Shown one piece after another: positions 44,236 to 54,094 of a stretch of DNA of 64,000 bases. The translations under genes and the position numbers were made by a program. The stretch comes from Hydrangea macrophylla. Lineage: Eukaryota > Streptophyta > Magnoliopsida > Cornales > Hydrangeaceae. The notes beneath the pieces are model-generated. The model saw only the letters and a program-made list of their open reading frames with translations, did no database searches and was not told the DNA's origin. The stretch spans positions 43,655,100 through 43,719,099 of the forward strand of contig CM066984.1 in assembly GCA_033977485.1 (NCBI GenBank). Direction: 5' to 3'. Within the stretch, counting starts at the first letter, position 1. Every line of letters starts with the position of its first letter.

Positions 44236-45712
44236 TGTTGGGTTTGTGCCCTCAAACCATTACTTTATATATGAGACATTGACATTTTAATATATGGATA
44301 TCAGCTTTACATTTAGTTATGTATGTTTCTTTCATGAGATGATTGTTATCCTTAAGTATCATAGTAAGTAATTCGTGTATGTATGAGATACATACAAGTG
44401 AGATACGAATTACTATTCTTTGTTACTTAGAATGTGTCACAGTGGATGATGAGACTGGATATCTCATCAGGTTTACACTGTAGCATGATTAACTACCATT
44501 GGATGGAGTGATTAATCTCAATCACTAGAGTTTAACTCTTAGTTAACATGCTAGTGCTTATAGTGCATTGACGGACCTGAGCTTTCATATTGACACTCAA
44601 GACTGTCAATTAGTCGATAGGAACTCATAACTTGTATAAGGTACGTGTTCTTAATCTTGAGACGATTATGAACACAGACTGTGGATATGGCTGCTTTGAC
44701 TTACCAATCAGTGAGGTCTATAGAAGATCAACACCTGGGTATCTTGGGTATGTCATATTCATAGGGTTGTGAACATATATTGTCAAGACAGAATCTACCC
44801 TCTGTTTCAGAGTAAGCATTCCCTTGAGAATGTCACCAAGTCGATTACTGAGTACTGCAGTCTTGTTGATAAGAGTTATCAACATGTTTGGTAATCATGA
44901 GAGGTGAATGGGACTCAAGGAATACAAGAAGTAATCATGATTCAGGTTGACAGTAACAGTTATCCGACTACCTGAATATGATTACGAATGCTGAAGGTAG
45001 AGGGACATTAGTACAACATACAAGTCTAGTTATCGCTTCGGATATGTTCTTTTGCGTTGGAGTTCAGTTATCGTTTTATAGTGGAGTAAATGTTAACTGA
45101 CCAGTTAGTTAGTTTGCTGATCAAAGAGTTTGGTCATGGTAATTAACAAACTGGTCTGAGCCAACAATAAAGAGCCTAGGAGGTCCCACTCTTAGCTCCG
45201 CCAGGATACTTGGAAAGACACATGAGGAAGTTGTCAAGACAAGTTCGATCGATTGAAGTATGTTCGATCGATTGAAGTCTTGGCAGTCTCGATCAATCGA
45301 GAATGGTTTGATCGATCGAAGATCTTCGATCGCTCGAAGTCTAGGTCGGTTCTGGAAATCTATAAATAGGGCAGCTGCGTTCTAGAAAAATGGTTCGTCG
45401 TTTTAGAACGTCAGAAGCTGCACCCCAAAACCTTCTTTTTCCTCTCTATTAGAGATCCCACCATCTCTAGTCTATCCGGCAAGCATCCGTAGGAGACATA
45501 AGGGTGAAGACAACCTAGTGGAGGCTGCTGCATCACCAAGGAAGAAGAAGAAAATCAAAATTGGGTTCAAGACACTATGGTATAACTCTTGTCCCCTCTT
45601 ATGCGCATCTATGGAATTAACGAGTAGTAGATCCTGGGCTACCATTAAGTTTTTATAACTTGACTTTACCGCCGCGCGTTTAAACTTTTAACTTAAACCG
45701 GTTTTTCCTTCA
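44236..45712 (+). mobile_element. Solo LTR, 1,477 bp
   Basis: Starts TGTTGGGTTTGTGCC, ends TTTTTCCTTCA, flanked by AGCCT (44231-44235 and 45713-45717). A TATA-like TCTATAAATAGGG is near 45358. It holds a cluster of TTCGATCGATTGAAG-type palindromes at 45246-45340. Inserted in the Tat-type LTR. Confidence 0.88.
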
Positions 45713-46011
45713 AGCCTATGCTTCACATGGGAGTCAAAGTTTGATCATCATCTTATTTATAAACAAGTGGAGGATCCAAGCCTAAAATTTGAAGTTTCAT
45801 GGAATCTTCCTTATATTCTCTTGAAACTCATGAGTATTAGTCATCCCTATATCTCCAAGGACCATTAAGTTGAGAGGAAAAGTAGATAATATAAGTCTTA
45901 ATTCCTCAAGGACCAACAACTTGAGAGAGGGATTAAACTTAAGACAAACCCATCTCCATGGCTTAGTTGTAATGTGTAAATGTGTATATGAGGTTGGATG
46001 AACCAATGGAG

Positions 46012-46043
<32 letters not shown>
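46012..46043. repeat. Poly(C), 32 bases
   Basis: Uninterrupted C run in the Tat-type LTR. Confidence 0.95.
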
Positions 46044-47053
46044 TGATGAGCTTATTGATTGCTCTAAGGGATCATGACCTTTACTTAGTCTAAATCCTCT
46101 TTAGAATCTTAGACTAAGTTAGGTTCAACAAATAAGGGTCATTCAACAAAGGTGTAATGATTTCAATGACAATCTGTCATCAAAGATTTTTTAATTAAAG
46201 CATGACATATTGTAATTGAATGAGACCAATTGGAATTTGTCCCTAACTCATAGATGTACCACTGTGATTTTTGTTTGGATAAGATTTCATAGTGAATATG
46301 GTTTGGTCATGACCTTTGCAACTTAACTGTTTTCTGTCCAGAATTTCAGAACAGTAACACCTTCTCAAAATGAATGAATCAGAGCCTTAATCAAGCATTC
46401 TTGACTTCAAATAATTTTTTTCCATGAAGTTTAATGTGTGAATAAAATCCCCTAAAAAGATTGGAGCAATTCAGATTTATTTACTATTTTTAGAAAATCA
46501 TACAAAATCTCTGGACATAGAGTTGCAAATTTCTAAGTGATGTCTGGTTTTTGCCCTATTCCCAGAGATTGGATCATTTGATCTTTGATTTTCTTTTTGG
46601 GTTAGAAATTAGAATCACAGAGACATATCATATCCAAATTAAGATCAAACCATGGGAAGTCTGCTTTTTCTGTTATTGAAAGTTTGGTCTGTTCTCTGTA
46701 AATTCCTGAATCCTATTTCAGTTTTGATAAACTTTGTAAATGAGACCTAAATGATTTTTCTATGACCTAGGGCTTAAACCATGTTTTAATAATGATTAAT
46801 TGAACTTAAATCCAGAGGCTAAATGATCCAAATCAATGAATAGCTCATAGCTTACTCTTGTTTACATTCATATGCATTCATCCATGTATGTTAATACTTG
46901 TAATTAGGACTTATTTTGCATTGGGTTAAGTTGCATTTAATTGAACCTAGTTGTGAGTTCCTTATGATCATGTTGGGATTATACCATCTCTATATGGACA
47001 TTATATTGGCTCCTAGTTGAGACTTGTATACCTATAGAGATGTTGTGCTTCCA

Positions 47054-49274
47054 TGTCACGCCCTGGAACGGCAAAAATAGAGAAAAATAAATTTCCTTTT
47101 TGGGTCCAAAGGCAGCGACGGGTGAAGTCACATGATTGTCCACACCACGCAATACTAAGCAACAAGAAGTAATAGTGTAACAAGAATGAAGTCTAGGTTC
47201 TGATCACAATGTAACATAAAGTCAACAGAAGTTACTAACTATTACACATCAGAGTCTCGAATCAAATATAAGACAGCGGAAGTACAAACGTCAAGGCAAC
47301 ATATGCCTGACTACAAAAAGGGTTCTAAAACAGTAAAGACAATTAACTACAAATCTAGTCTAGTCTTCAGTTGGCGTAAAGGTAGTCCTCGGCGTAATAG
47401 TCTTCTCCGGTCTGACCTTCGTCAGGGTAGTTATTAGCAGGGACATCACAACCGGCATCATAGTCCTCGCCCGCAGGTCCTTCACCTGTATAGTCATAAC
47501 CAGGGTGCGGTGGAACATATGAATGTCCAGCGGCATAAACGCCGTCAGCTTAATGAAAGCTGAGTGAGTTAGATACTAACAGGGTATCAACTATTGAAGT
47601 TATTACAAGTTATAACACGATAATCATTATATTCAGTGAGGGTAACTCCTTTAAATCAAATCGATTATTCAATTACTAACGTCTTACTCATTTTAAGACC
47701 GATAACACGTATTGATGGGGGAACAGACTCGACAATAGTTCAACTCTATAAATACACCATTGCTCATACACCGCTTTTAAGAACATATGCACAGTCCACC
47801 GCATGTCATGGATACCACGTTAGTCCATCCCCCGCTTTTAAGAACATATGCACAGTTCACCGCATGTCAGGGATATAACGCTTTAAACAACAGTACATCA
47901 TTCTATGCCACGACTTAGCGACGTCTACCAGTGATCACGGTCCACCGCATGTCATAGACACCTTCGTCTGTCTACTGCTTTTAAGAACATATGATTAGAT
48001 CATCTGGCTATCTTAGGGCAAATGGTCCGGTTCACCGCAAGTCATAGACACCTTCGTCTGTCTACCGCTTTTAAGAACATATGATCGACTAAAGCCCGCC
48101 CACGCAAGGTTCCCGAATCTTAGCAAACCTACTTAAGTTCAACTCTATCACTGATACATGACAATCCCAATGTGGCCTGACTACTCTGAATGAAATGAAC
48201 GATAACTCCAAAGGATTTACGACTATTACTTTATCTACCGTCACAACATTATTCGTTAATCTTGTTATTACTACGATCCTACGCCGCATTAACTCATTAT
48301 CATGTCTGTGTTACAATAATAAAGCATGCTGGGAAATACTGAACAGTAAAGAAATAACTAACAGTTATCATAAGAAAACGGTATTCTGAAACTTCCAATC
48401 GATTGGTATAGAGGTTCAATCGATTGGTATAAAAGTAATATCAATCGATTGGAAAAAAGGTTCAATCGATTGGATCATAATCCATGCCAATCGATTGCAT
48501 AAAGTGTCAATCGATTGGGACCTGAAAGATGTCAATCGATTGGTAATAGGTTCAATCGATTGGAACTTCGTCTTCTTCACAGTGAAGACTGTCCAGCAAC
48601 ATATAAACGGGAATACATGGTTTACACTCTATTTCTTCATTCAAAACACGTTCTAACACCAATATAAAGCTACCAAGTGAGTTTAAAACTCACCTTAGGT
48701 GTCTAGGGTGTGTTTGGGAATGTGTAATGAAGCTTGGAGCTTCAATGGTGGCTCCTCTCTCTCTCCTCTGCTCTGTCTTCTTCTTTCTTCCTTTCTTCTT
48801 TCTTCTTTCTTCTTTTTGATCTTCTTCCTTCTTGTCTCAGTCCATGGATGTGTGTGTGTGAGTGTATGAATATATGTATATATGTGTATATATATATATG
48901 AGTGTATATATATAAACACACACACAAGCACTCCCTCTCACTCTCTAGTTTCTGTAAACAGAAAATGGGCGAGATTGGGTCGCATATATATAGATGGGGA
49001 AGTGTTCACGTGGACAAACCCCAGCCAGAGCAAAAGAATCTGCCCAGGTGCCTCCAATCAATTGGTATAAGAGTCAATCGATTGATATAAGCAATCGATT
49101 GGTATAAAGTTCAATCGATTGGTATTAGGTATTAATGCTCCAATCGATTGATAAAAGTGTCAATCGATTGGTATCCAAATTATACCAAAGGTAAGTTCAA
49201 GCTCATACAAGTATTAAAAAGAAACGTACAAGGTCTTACTCACATAATATATAACAGAAATACAGGGTATTATA
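47054..49274 (-). repeat. 3' LTR of the Tekay-like element, 2,221 bp
   Basis: Contains CGCATGTCA / CGCTTTTAAGAACATATG subrepeats (47770-48085) and 14 copies of the palindrome CCAATCGATTGG or close variants (48395-48563 and 49054-49171). Confidence 0.93.
48395..49171. repeat. Palindrome array in the left LTR
   Basis: Eight CAATCGATTGG units in 48395-48563 and six in 49054-49171, spaced about 18-27 bp. One has AATCAATTG instead. Confidence 0.92.
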
Positions 49275-49326
49275 TCATCCACCACCTATTAAAGATTTCA
49301 TCCCCAAAATCCGAAGTAAGTAGGGT

Positions 49327-50766
49327 TCAAAACAAAAATGGAAACTTCTCTTGCATCTCCGACTCTAATTCCCATGAAGCTTCTCCTTCGTCGTGGTGCT
49401 TCCACTGAATCTTCACTAGCGGAATCTCCTTGTTTCTGAACTTTTTCACTCCTCGGTCTAGAATACGCACTGGTCCTTCATTGTAGGTCGCGTTCTCGTT
49501 CACCTCGATATCTTCAAAACTGATCTCGTGCGCTGGGTTGTGGGCACATTTCCTCAACATGCTGATGTGGAAAACGTTGTGCACTCCTAACATCTTCGGC
49601 GGCAATGCAAGTCGATAAGCAACCTTCCCAACACGTTCTAGGATCTCAAATGGTCCAATGAATCGCGGTGACAACTTACCTCTCTTCTGTCCGAATCTGA
49701 CGATACCTCGAACTGGCGAGACTTTGAGTAGTACATGATCTCCAACTGCAAACTCTAGATCTTTCCGTCGCTTGTTGGCATAACTCTTGTGTCTGGATTG
49801 CGCTGTCTTCATCTTTTCTCGTATAATCTGGATCTTCTCGCTGGTTTCTCGAATCATCTCAGGCCCAAGTAGTTGAGTATCTCTGACTTCAGCCCAACAT
49901 AGTGGCGATCAGCAAGGCCTTCCATACAAAGCTTCAAACGGTGCCATCCCTATGCTCGTGTGGTAGCTGTTGTTGTAGGCAAACTCGATCAAAGGTAGAT
50001 GCGTCTCCCATGAACTCTCGAATTCAATGACACAGGCTCGCAACATATCCTCCATCACTTAATTGACTCGTTCTGTCTGACCGTCTGTCTGTAGATGAAA
50101 GGCCGAACTTAAGTTCAATGAAGTTCCCATTGCTGTCTGAAGGCTCTTTCAGAATTCTGCAGTGAAGCGTAAATCTCGATCTGAAACTATTGAGACAGGT
50201 ACATCGTGTAGTCGCACTACTTACTGTAGATACATCCGGCTCAATCTTTCAACAGGGTATGTCATGTTGTAGGCGATAAAATGTGCTGACTTGGTGAGTC
50301 GATCCACTATTACCCAAATAGCGTCGTGGTTTTGCTGAGACTTTGGCAATCCAACCACAAAATCCATGGTGATGTGCTCCCATTTCCATTGGGGAATCGG
50401 TAGCGGTTGTAGGAGTCCAGGTGGTTTCTGATGCTCTGCCTTCACTTGTTTGCAAATAAGATATTGCGATACATACTCGGCCACTTCTCGCTTCATTCCT
50501 TCCCACCAGAAGTTTCTCTTCAAGTCCTTATACATCTTGTTTCCTCCTGGGTGGATAGTCATCCTTGACTTGTGTGCTTCATCCAGAATGTTCTTCCTGA
50601 GACCATCATCATTTGGCACACAGAGTCTACCTTTGCATCTCAATGCTCCATCCGTACTAATACTCCATATCTGTGGTTCCTTTGCGGACATCTTGGCAAA
50701 CCATAACTTGAAATCTTCGTTCGACTGTTGGGCTTCCAAGATGCGGCTGATGAGAGTCGGTTGCAC
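49327..50766 (-). pseudogene. Gypsy integrase and chromodomain
   Basis: Same reading frame as the RT. The zinc-binding HHCC region is at about 50600-50450 (MTIHPGGNKMYKDLKRNFWW), but the first Cys of the CxxC reads Tyr (SQYLICKQ). The core has HITMDFVVGLP (Asp), IVSDRDLRF (Asp) and QTDGQTERVN (Glu). The C-terminal part has [14 protein letters not shown] and [20 protein letters not shown], and ends in a chromodomain ([32 protein letters not shown]), which in this lineage steers integration to marked chromatin. Stops are at 50221 (TAA) and at three places between 50220 and 49858 (TGA, TAA, TGA). No frameshift. Confidence 0.9.
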
Positions 50767-50775
50767 GACAAGACA

Positions 50776-52293
50776 TCAAAAGTGTTGTCCTTCTCCTGAT
50801 TCCACTGGTCGAAGGTCGAATTTGGATAACGTCTCCAATGCTCTCCATTCTCTAATCAAAATCAAAGCAACCAAAAGGCGTGGCCTCCGGCTCAGAGTGT
50901 CGGCTACAACATTTGCTTTACCCGGGTGGTATTGCAAAGAGAAATCGTAGTCCTTGAGTAGTTCTATCCATCTCCGTTGTCGCATGTTCAACTCCTTCTG
51001 AGAGAACAGGTACCTTAAACTCTTGTGATCTGAGAACAAGTCGAACTTTTATCCATACAAATAGTGTCTCCAAATCTTAAGGGCGAACACGATTGCAGCT
51101 AGTTCCAAGTCGTACGTCGGATAGTTCTTCTCATGCGGCTTCAATTGTCTTGATCCGCATGCGATGACATTCCCCTCTTGCATCAGCACACAACCAAGTC
51201 CTTGGTGTGATGCATCACTATAGATTATGAATTGTTCACCACTCTTAGGTATCGCAAGCACGGGTGCCAAGGTTAGTCTCTCTTTTAATTCCTGAAATGC
51301 ATCCTCATGTTTATCAGTCCATTCGTACTTCGTCTCCTTCCTAGTCAGGCTTGTCAACGGTCCTGCGATTCTAGAGAATCCTTCCACAAATCTCCGGTAA
51401 TACCCAGCCAATCCAAGGAAACTCCTAACTTCAGTCGCGTTGGTTGGTCTGTTCCAGCTCAAGACTGCATCGATCTTAGATGAGTCTATAGAAATCCCAT
51501 CCTGTGATATCATATGTCCCAGGAATTTAACTTCCTGAAGCCAGAATTCACATTTGCTGAATTTCGCATACAGACTATTGTCTCTGAGAGTCTGTAGAGC
51601 AATTTGTAGATGCTTCTTATGTTCTTCTTCTGTCCTTGAATAAATTAGAATGTCGTCGATGAATACTATAATGAATTGATCCAGATAGGGTCTGAATACT
51701 CTATTCATTAGGTCCATGAATACTGTCGGGGCATTAGTCAATCCAAAAGACATCACTAGAAATTCGTAGTGTCCATATCTCGTCCTGAAGGCAGTTTTCG
51801 GTATGTCTTTCGGTCGAACTAGCAATTGATGGTATCTTGAACGCAAATCAATTTTCGAGAATACCCCTGATCCTTGTAGTTGATTGAACATGTCGTCTGT
51901 CTGGGGAAGTGGATACCTATTCTTGATTGTGACCTTATTCAGTTCCTTGTAGTCGATACAGAGTCGTAGCTCTCCGTCCTTCTTTTTCACAAATAGAACT
52001 AGTGCTCCCCAAGGTGACGTACTCGGGCGAACAAAACCTAAGTCTTCAAGTTCCTGAACTTGCTTCTTCAATTCTAACATTTCTGTTGGCGCCATCCGAT
52101 ACGGGGTCTTGGAAATCGGCAATGTTCCGGGTGCTAACTCAATGCAGAAGTCTATCTCTCTCTTCGGCGGAAGTCCTGAGATACTTTGGAACACATCTTC
52201 AAAGTCTTGAATAACGGGGATCTGGTTGATAGTAAGCTCCGTGCTTGAAGTTTTAATCGTGGCTAGGCAGCTCGTGATAAACATGTCGCTCAA
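50776..52293 (-). pseudogene. Gypsy reverse transcriptase and RNase H
   Basis: RT motifs in order: [94 protein letters not shown] and the catalytic FIDDILIYS, followed by [11 protein letters not shown]. RNase H follows with [37 protein letters not shown], then after a TAA at 51049 [15 protein letters not shown] and [15 protein letters not shown]. Only nonsense changes (51049 TAA, 50776 TGA) interrupt it. Confidence 0.92.
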
Positions 52294-52302
52294 CGGTTGG
52301 CA

Positions 52303-52690
52303 CTAAAATCTGATCTGCGGGCAACCAGGCGTTGAAAAGACAATGGTCCGACTAACACAATCCAGGTTAGCACCATACTTAGTAAGCCAATCCATTCCTA
52401 GGATCACGTCGAACTCAGACATTGACAAGACTATCAAGTCTGTTGGAAGATTTCTATCCTCTAGTGTCAAGGGACAATCCTTGCACACCTTATCTAACCT
52501 AACGGATACTCCCAAGGGCGAAACGGCATTAAGGGTCGGCTCAAGTGCTAGGGGTAGCAAACCCAAATCACGTACCATCTTAATAGCTATGAAAGAACGG
52601 GCGGCACCGGTATCAAACAAAGCTCTAACTTTACAGTGAAATAAAATGAGTGTACCTATGAAGGATCTAACGATTAGCTGACAATCTTCT
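52303..52690 (-). pseudogene. Gypsy aspartic protease
   Basis: The retropepsin signature FDTGAARSFI is near 52620, followed by SMSEFDVILGMDWLTKYGA. The open frame extends upstream to about 52712 (FIGTLILFHCKVRAL before the catalytic Asp), so no usual ATG start exists. It is in frame with the RT, separated by one TAG at 52303. An acceptor-like TTTCCCAG on the minus strand ends at 52691. Confidence 0.85.
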
Positions 52691-52691
52691 C

Positions 52692-53030
52692 TGGGAAATG
52701 ACCATAATTAAATAACGGAAAGCATAACATGAATCAAAATCACAATCATAACATAATAATGAGACGATAACAGAATTAACTAAGGGAAACGATCTGCCGT
52801 ATATATATACCCAAAAGATGTACAGCGGAGTACACAACAGATCATCTGTGTACCGCGTAGTACATGGTCCTATACAAGATCTAAACAAAAGGAAGATATA
52901 CACAAGACCACTACTGGTGGCTACCTATACAAAAGGCTATGGTCAATAGCTGTCTATGTAAGCATCAAAAGTAAGTGGGCAACATGTCCTAAAGTCAAAC
53001 GTAAAAGTCTAAGTCCTAAAGGTGTTGGAC
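52692..53030 (-). other. Noncoding spacer between acidic ORF and protease, intron-like
   Basis: 340 bp, T-rich on the coding strand, with stops in all frames and no zinc-knuckle codons. It ends with a pyrimidine run and TTTCCCAG at 52691. Where gag's C-terminus should be there is only this. Confidence 0.5.
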
Positions 53031-53789
53031 TCAAAAGTTGTCCACATCGGATCCATAGATGGAAGCCTCGTCCTCTGGGGTAACCTCAGATAAAACATCA
53101 TCCTCATCCATATCATCGTCATCCATCATGTCCTCATCCTCCATCACAACATCCTCAATCAGCTCGGGTCCATCATGCTCCACAACAGCTCCCAAATCTC
53201 CTGCATCAGCGGCCATGTCAACCTGGGCTGCATTAAATGCAGCTGCAAGTGCTTCAGCCTGTACCATAGCCTGTGCCAACTCCGGTGCTCCAATCTCAAA
53301 TCCATGGGGATGTGCAGCCATCTCTGCAGCCCACTCAGCTGCTAGCTGTGCTATAACTCCTCCTGGTAAGACTGGTACTACTACATCATCATATGCATCA
53401 TCATCTACGGCTACCTCATCCTCCCCTATCGGATAACCCTCTGCAACTACAATATCTACGCCAAATGGCACGTCCATACCGGCTGGGTCCTCGGGGTCCT
53501 CCTCCTCCAGATCATACTCTGGCTCCTCGTCATCGGTGTCCTCGTCCTCCTCATCCTCCATCTCCTCATCGTCATCCTCTGGCTCATCGTCGCCATCGTT
53601 CTCATCATCCTCCATCTCCTCATCTGCTGGGGGTGCATCAGCCATGTCCTCCTCTGGTGGGGGTGGATGCGCTGTTCTAACCTCTGCAAGTAGAACCTGG
53701 TACGAAGAACGGTCTCGTAATATCAGTAGGGAATCCTCCTCGATGCGTTTGAAGGTCTCCTTGCGGTAGATCATCTCCTGATGTATCAC
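53031..53789 (-). CDS. Acidic ORF in the gag position, unknown family
   Basis: I do not recognise this protein. About 250 codons are open, ending SIYGSDVDNF then TGA; the first in-frame ATG is at 53774 and no ATG lies between it and an upstream stop. The N-terminal part is mixed-charge (RKETFKRIEEDSLLILRDRS). The middle is an Asp/Glu run of about 70 residues (EEMEDEEDEDTDDEEPEYD within it), then an Ala-rich helical stretch (LAAEWAAEMAAHP, MVQAEALAAAFNAAQ), then a second acidic block. There is no gag core, no zinc knuckle and no signal peptide. Leader sequence in another frame, from an ATG at 53956 (MAPPLFVLDKFGGHYVYERS), runs up to it and could be its true N-terminus after a one-base frameshift. 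It is encoded where all related elements have gag. Confidence 0.6.
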   Translation of the reverse strand: MIHQEMIYRKETFKRIEEDSLLILRDRSSYQVLLAEVRTAHPPPPEEDMADAPPADEEMEDDENDGDDEPEDDDEEMEDEEDEDTDDEEPEYDLEEEDPEDPAGMDVPFGVDIVVAEGYPIGEDEVAVDDDAYDDVVVPVLPGGVIAQLAAEWAAEMAAHPHGFEIGAPELAQAMVQAEALAAAFNAAQVDMAADAGDLGAVVEHDGPELIEDVVMEDEDMMDDDDMDEDDVLSEVTPEDEASIYGSDVDNF

Positions 53790-53814
53790 TTCTGGGTCCC
53801 AAATCTCTGCTGCT

Positions 53815-53956
53815 AAATCCGCATGTCTCGCTCTGTCTCTGCAATAGCTCTCTGCCTAACCTTCCAGGCATAGTACTGTGGATCTGCTGGCGCAATACTC
53901 CTCTCATACACATAGTGTCCTCCAAACTTGTCTAGAACGAACAGCGGCGGTGCCAT
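53815..53956 (-). CDS. Short ORF ahead of the acidic ORF
   Basis: ATG at 53956 opens 47 codons (MAPPLFVLDKFGGHYVYERS then ADPQYYAWKVRQRAIAETER) ending at a TAG near 53815, about 120 bp after the primer site. The last codons overlap the open acidic frame, which is shifted by one base. It is either the original N-terminus of the acidic protein with a recent 1-bp indel or a separate leader peptide. No family recognised. Confidence 0.4.
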
Positions 53957-54074
53957 GCTACCTGAAAATGGACTACCTTAAGTCAGAACTAATCTTAATA
54001 CTCATCTATATAATCTCAAGGTTCTAGGACCAGACGGTGTGGGAAAATCTGTGAGCAAAAAGGTATACAACCTA

Positions 54075-54087
54075 GGCTCTGATGCCA
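54075..54087 (-). promoter_or_regulatory. Primer binding site of the Tekay-like element
   Basis: Minus strand TGGCATCAGAGCC, one change from the initiator tRNA-Met site TGGTATCAGAGCC, seven bases from the LTR edge at 54095. Confidence 0.75.
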
Positions 54088-54094
54088 AAAATCC

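Noticed and set aside
47636..48389. Reading frames found at the same place in both LTRs (also 54677-55430)
   Set aside because: They are identical only because the LTRs are. Codon use and composition look noncoding and they include tandem subrepeats.
48395..49171. CAATCGATTGG array as a CRISPR-like array
   Set aside because: Units are only 11-12 bp, spacers are short and partly repetitive, and the host is a plant. It is an LTR repeat present in both LTRs.
53059..53769. Ser-rich and His/Pro-rich frames on the plus strand
   Set aside because: They are shadows of the acidic ORF on the minus strand: GAT/GAA-rich codons give Ser, His and Pro in other frames.
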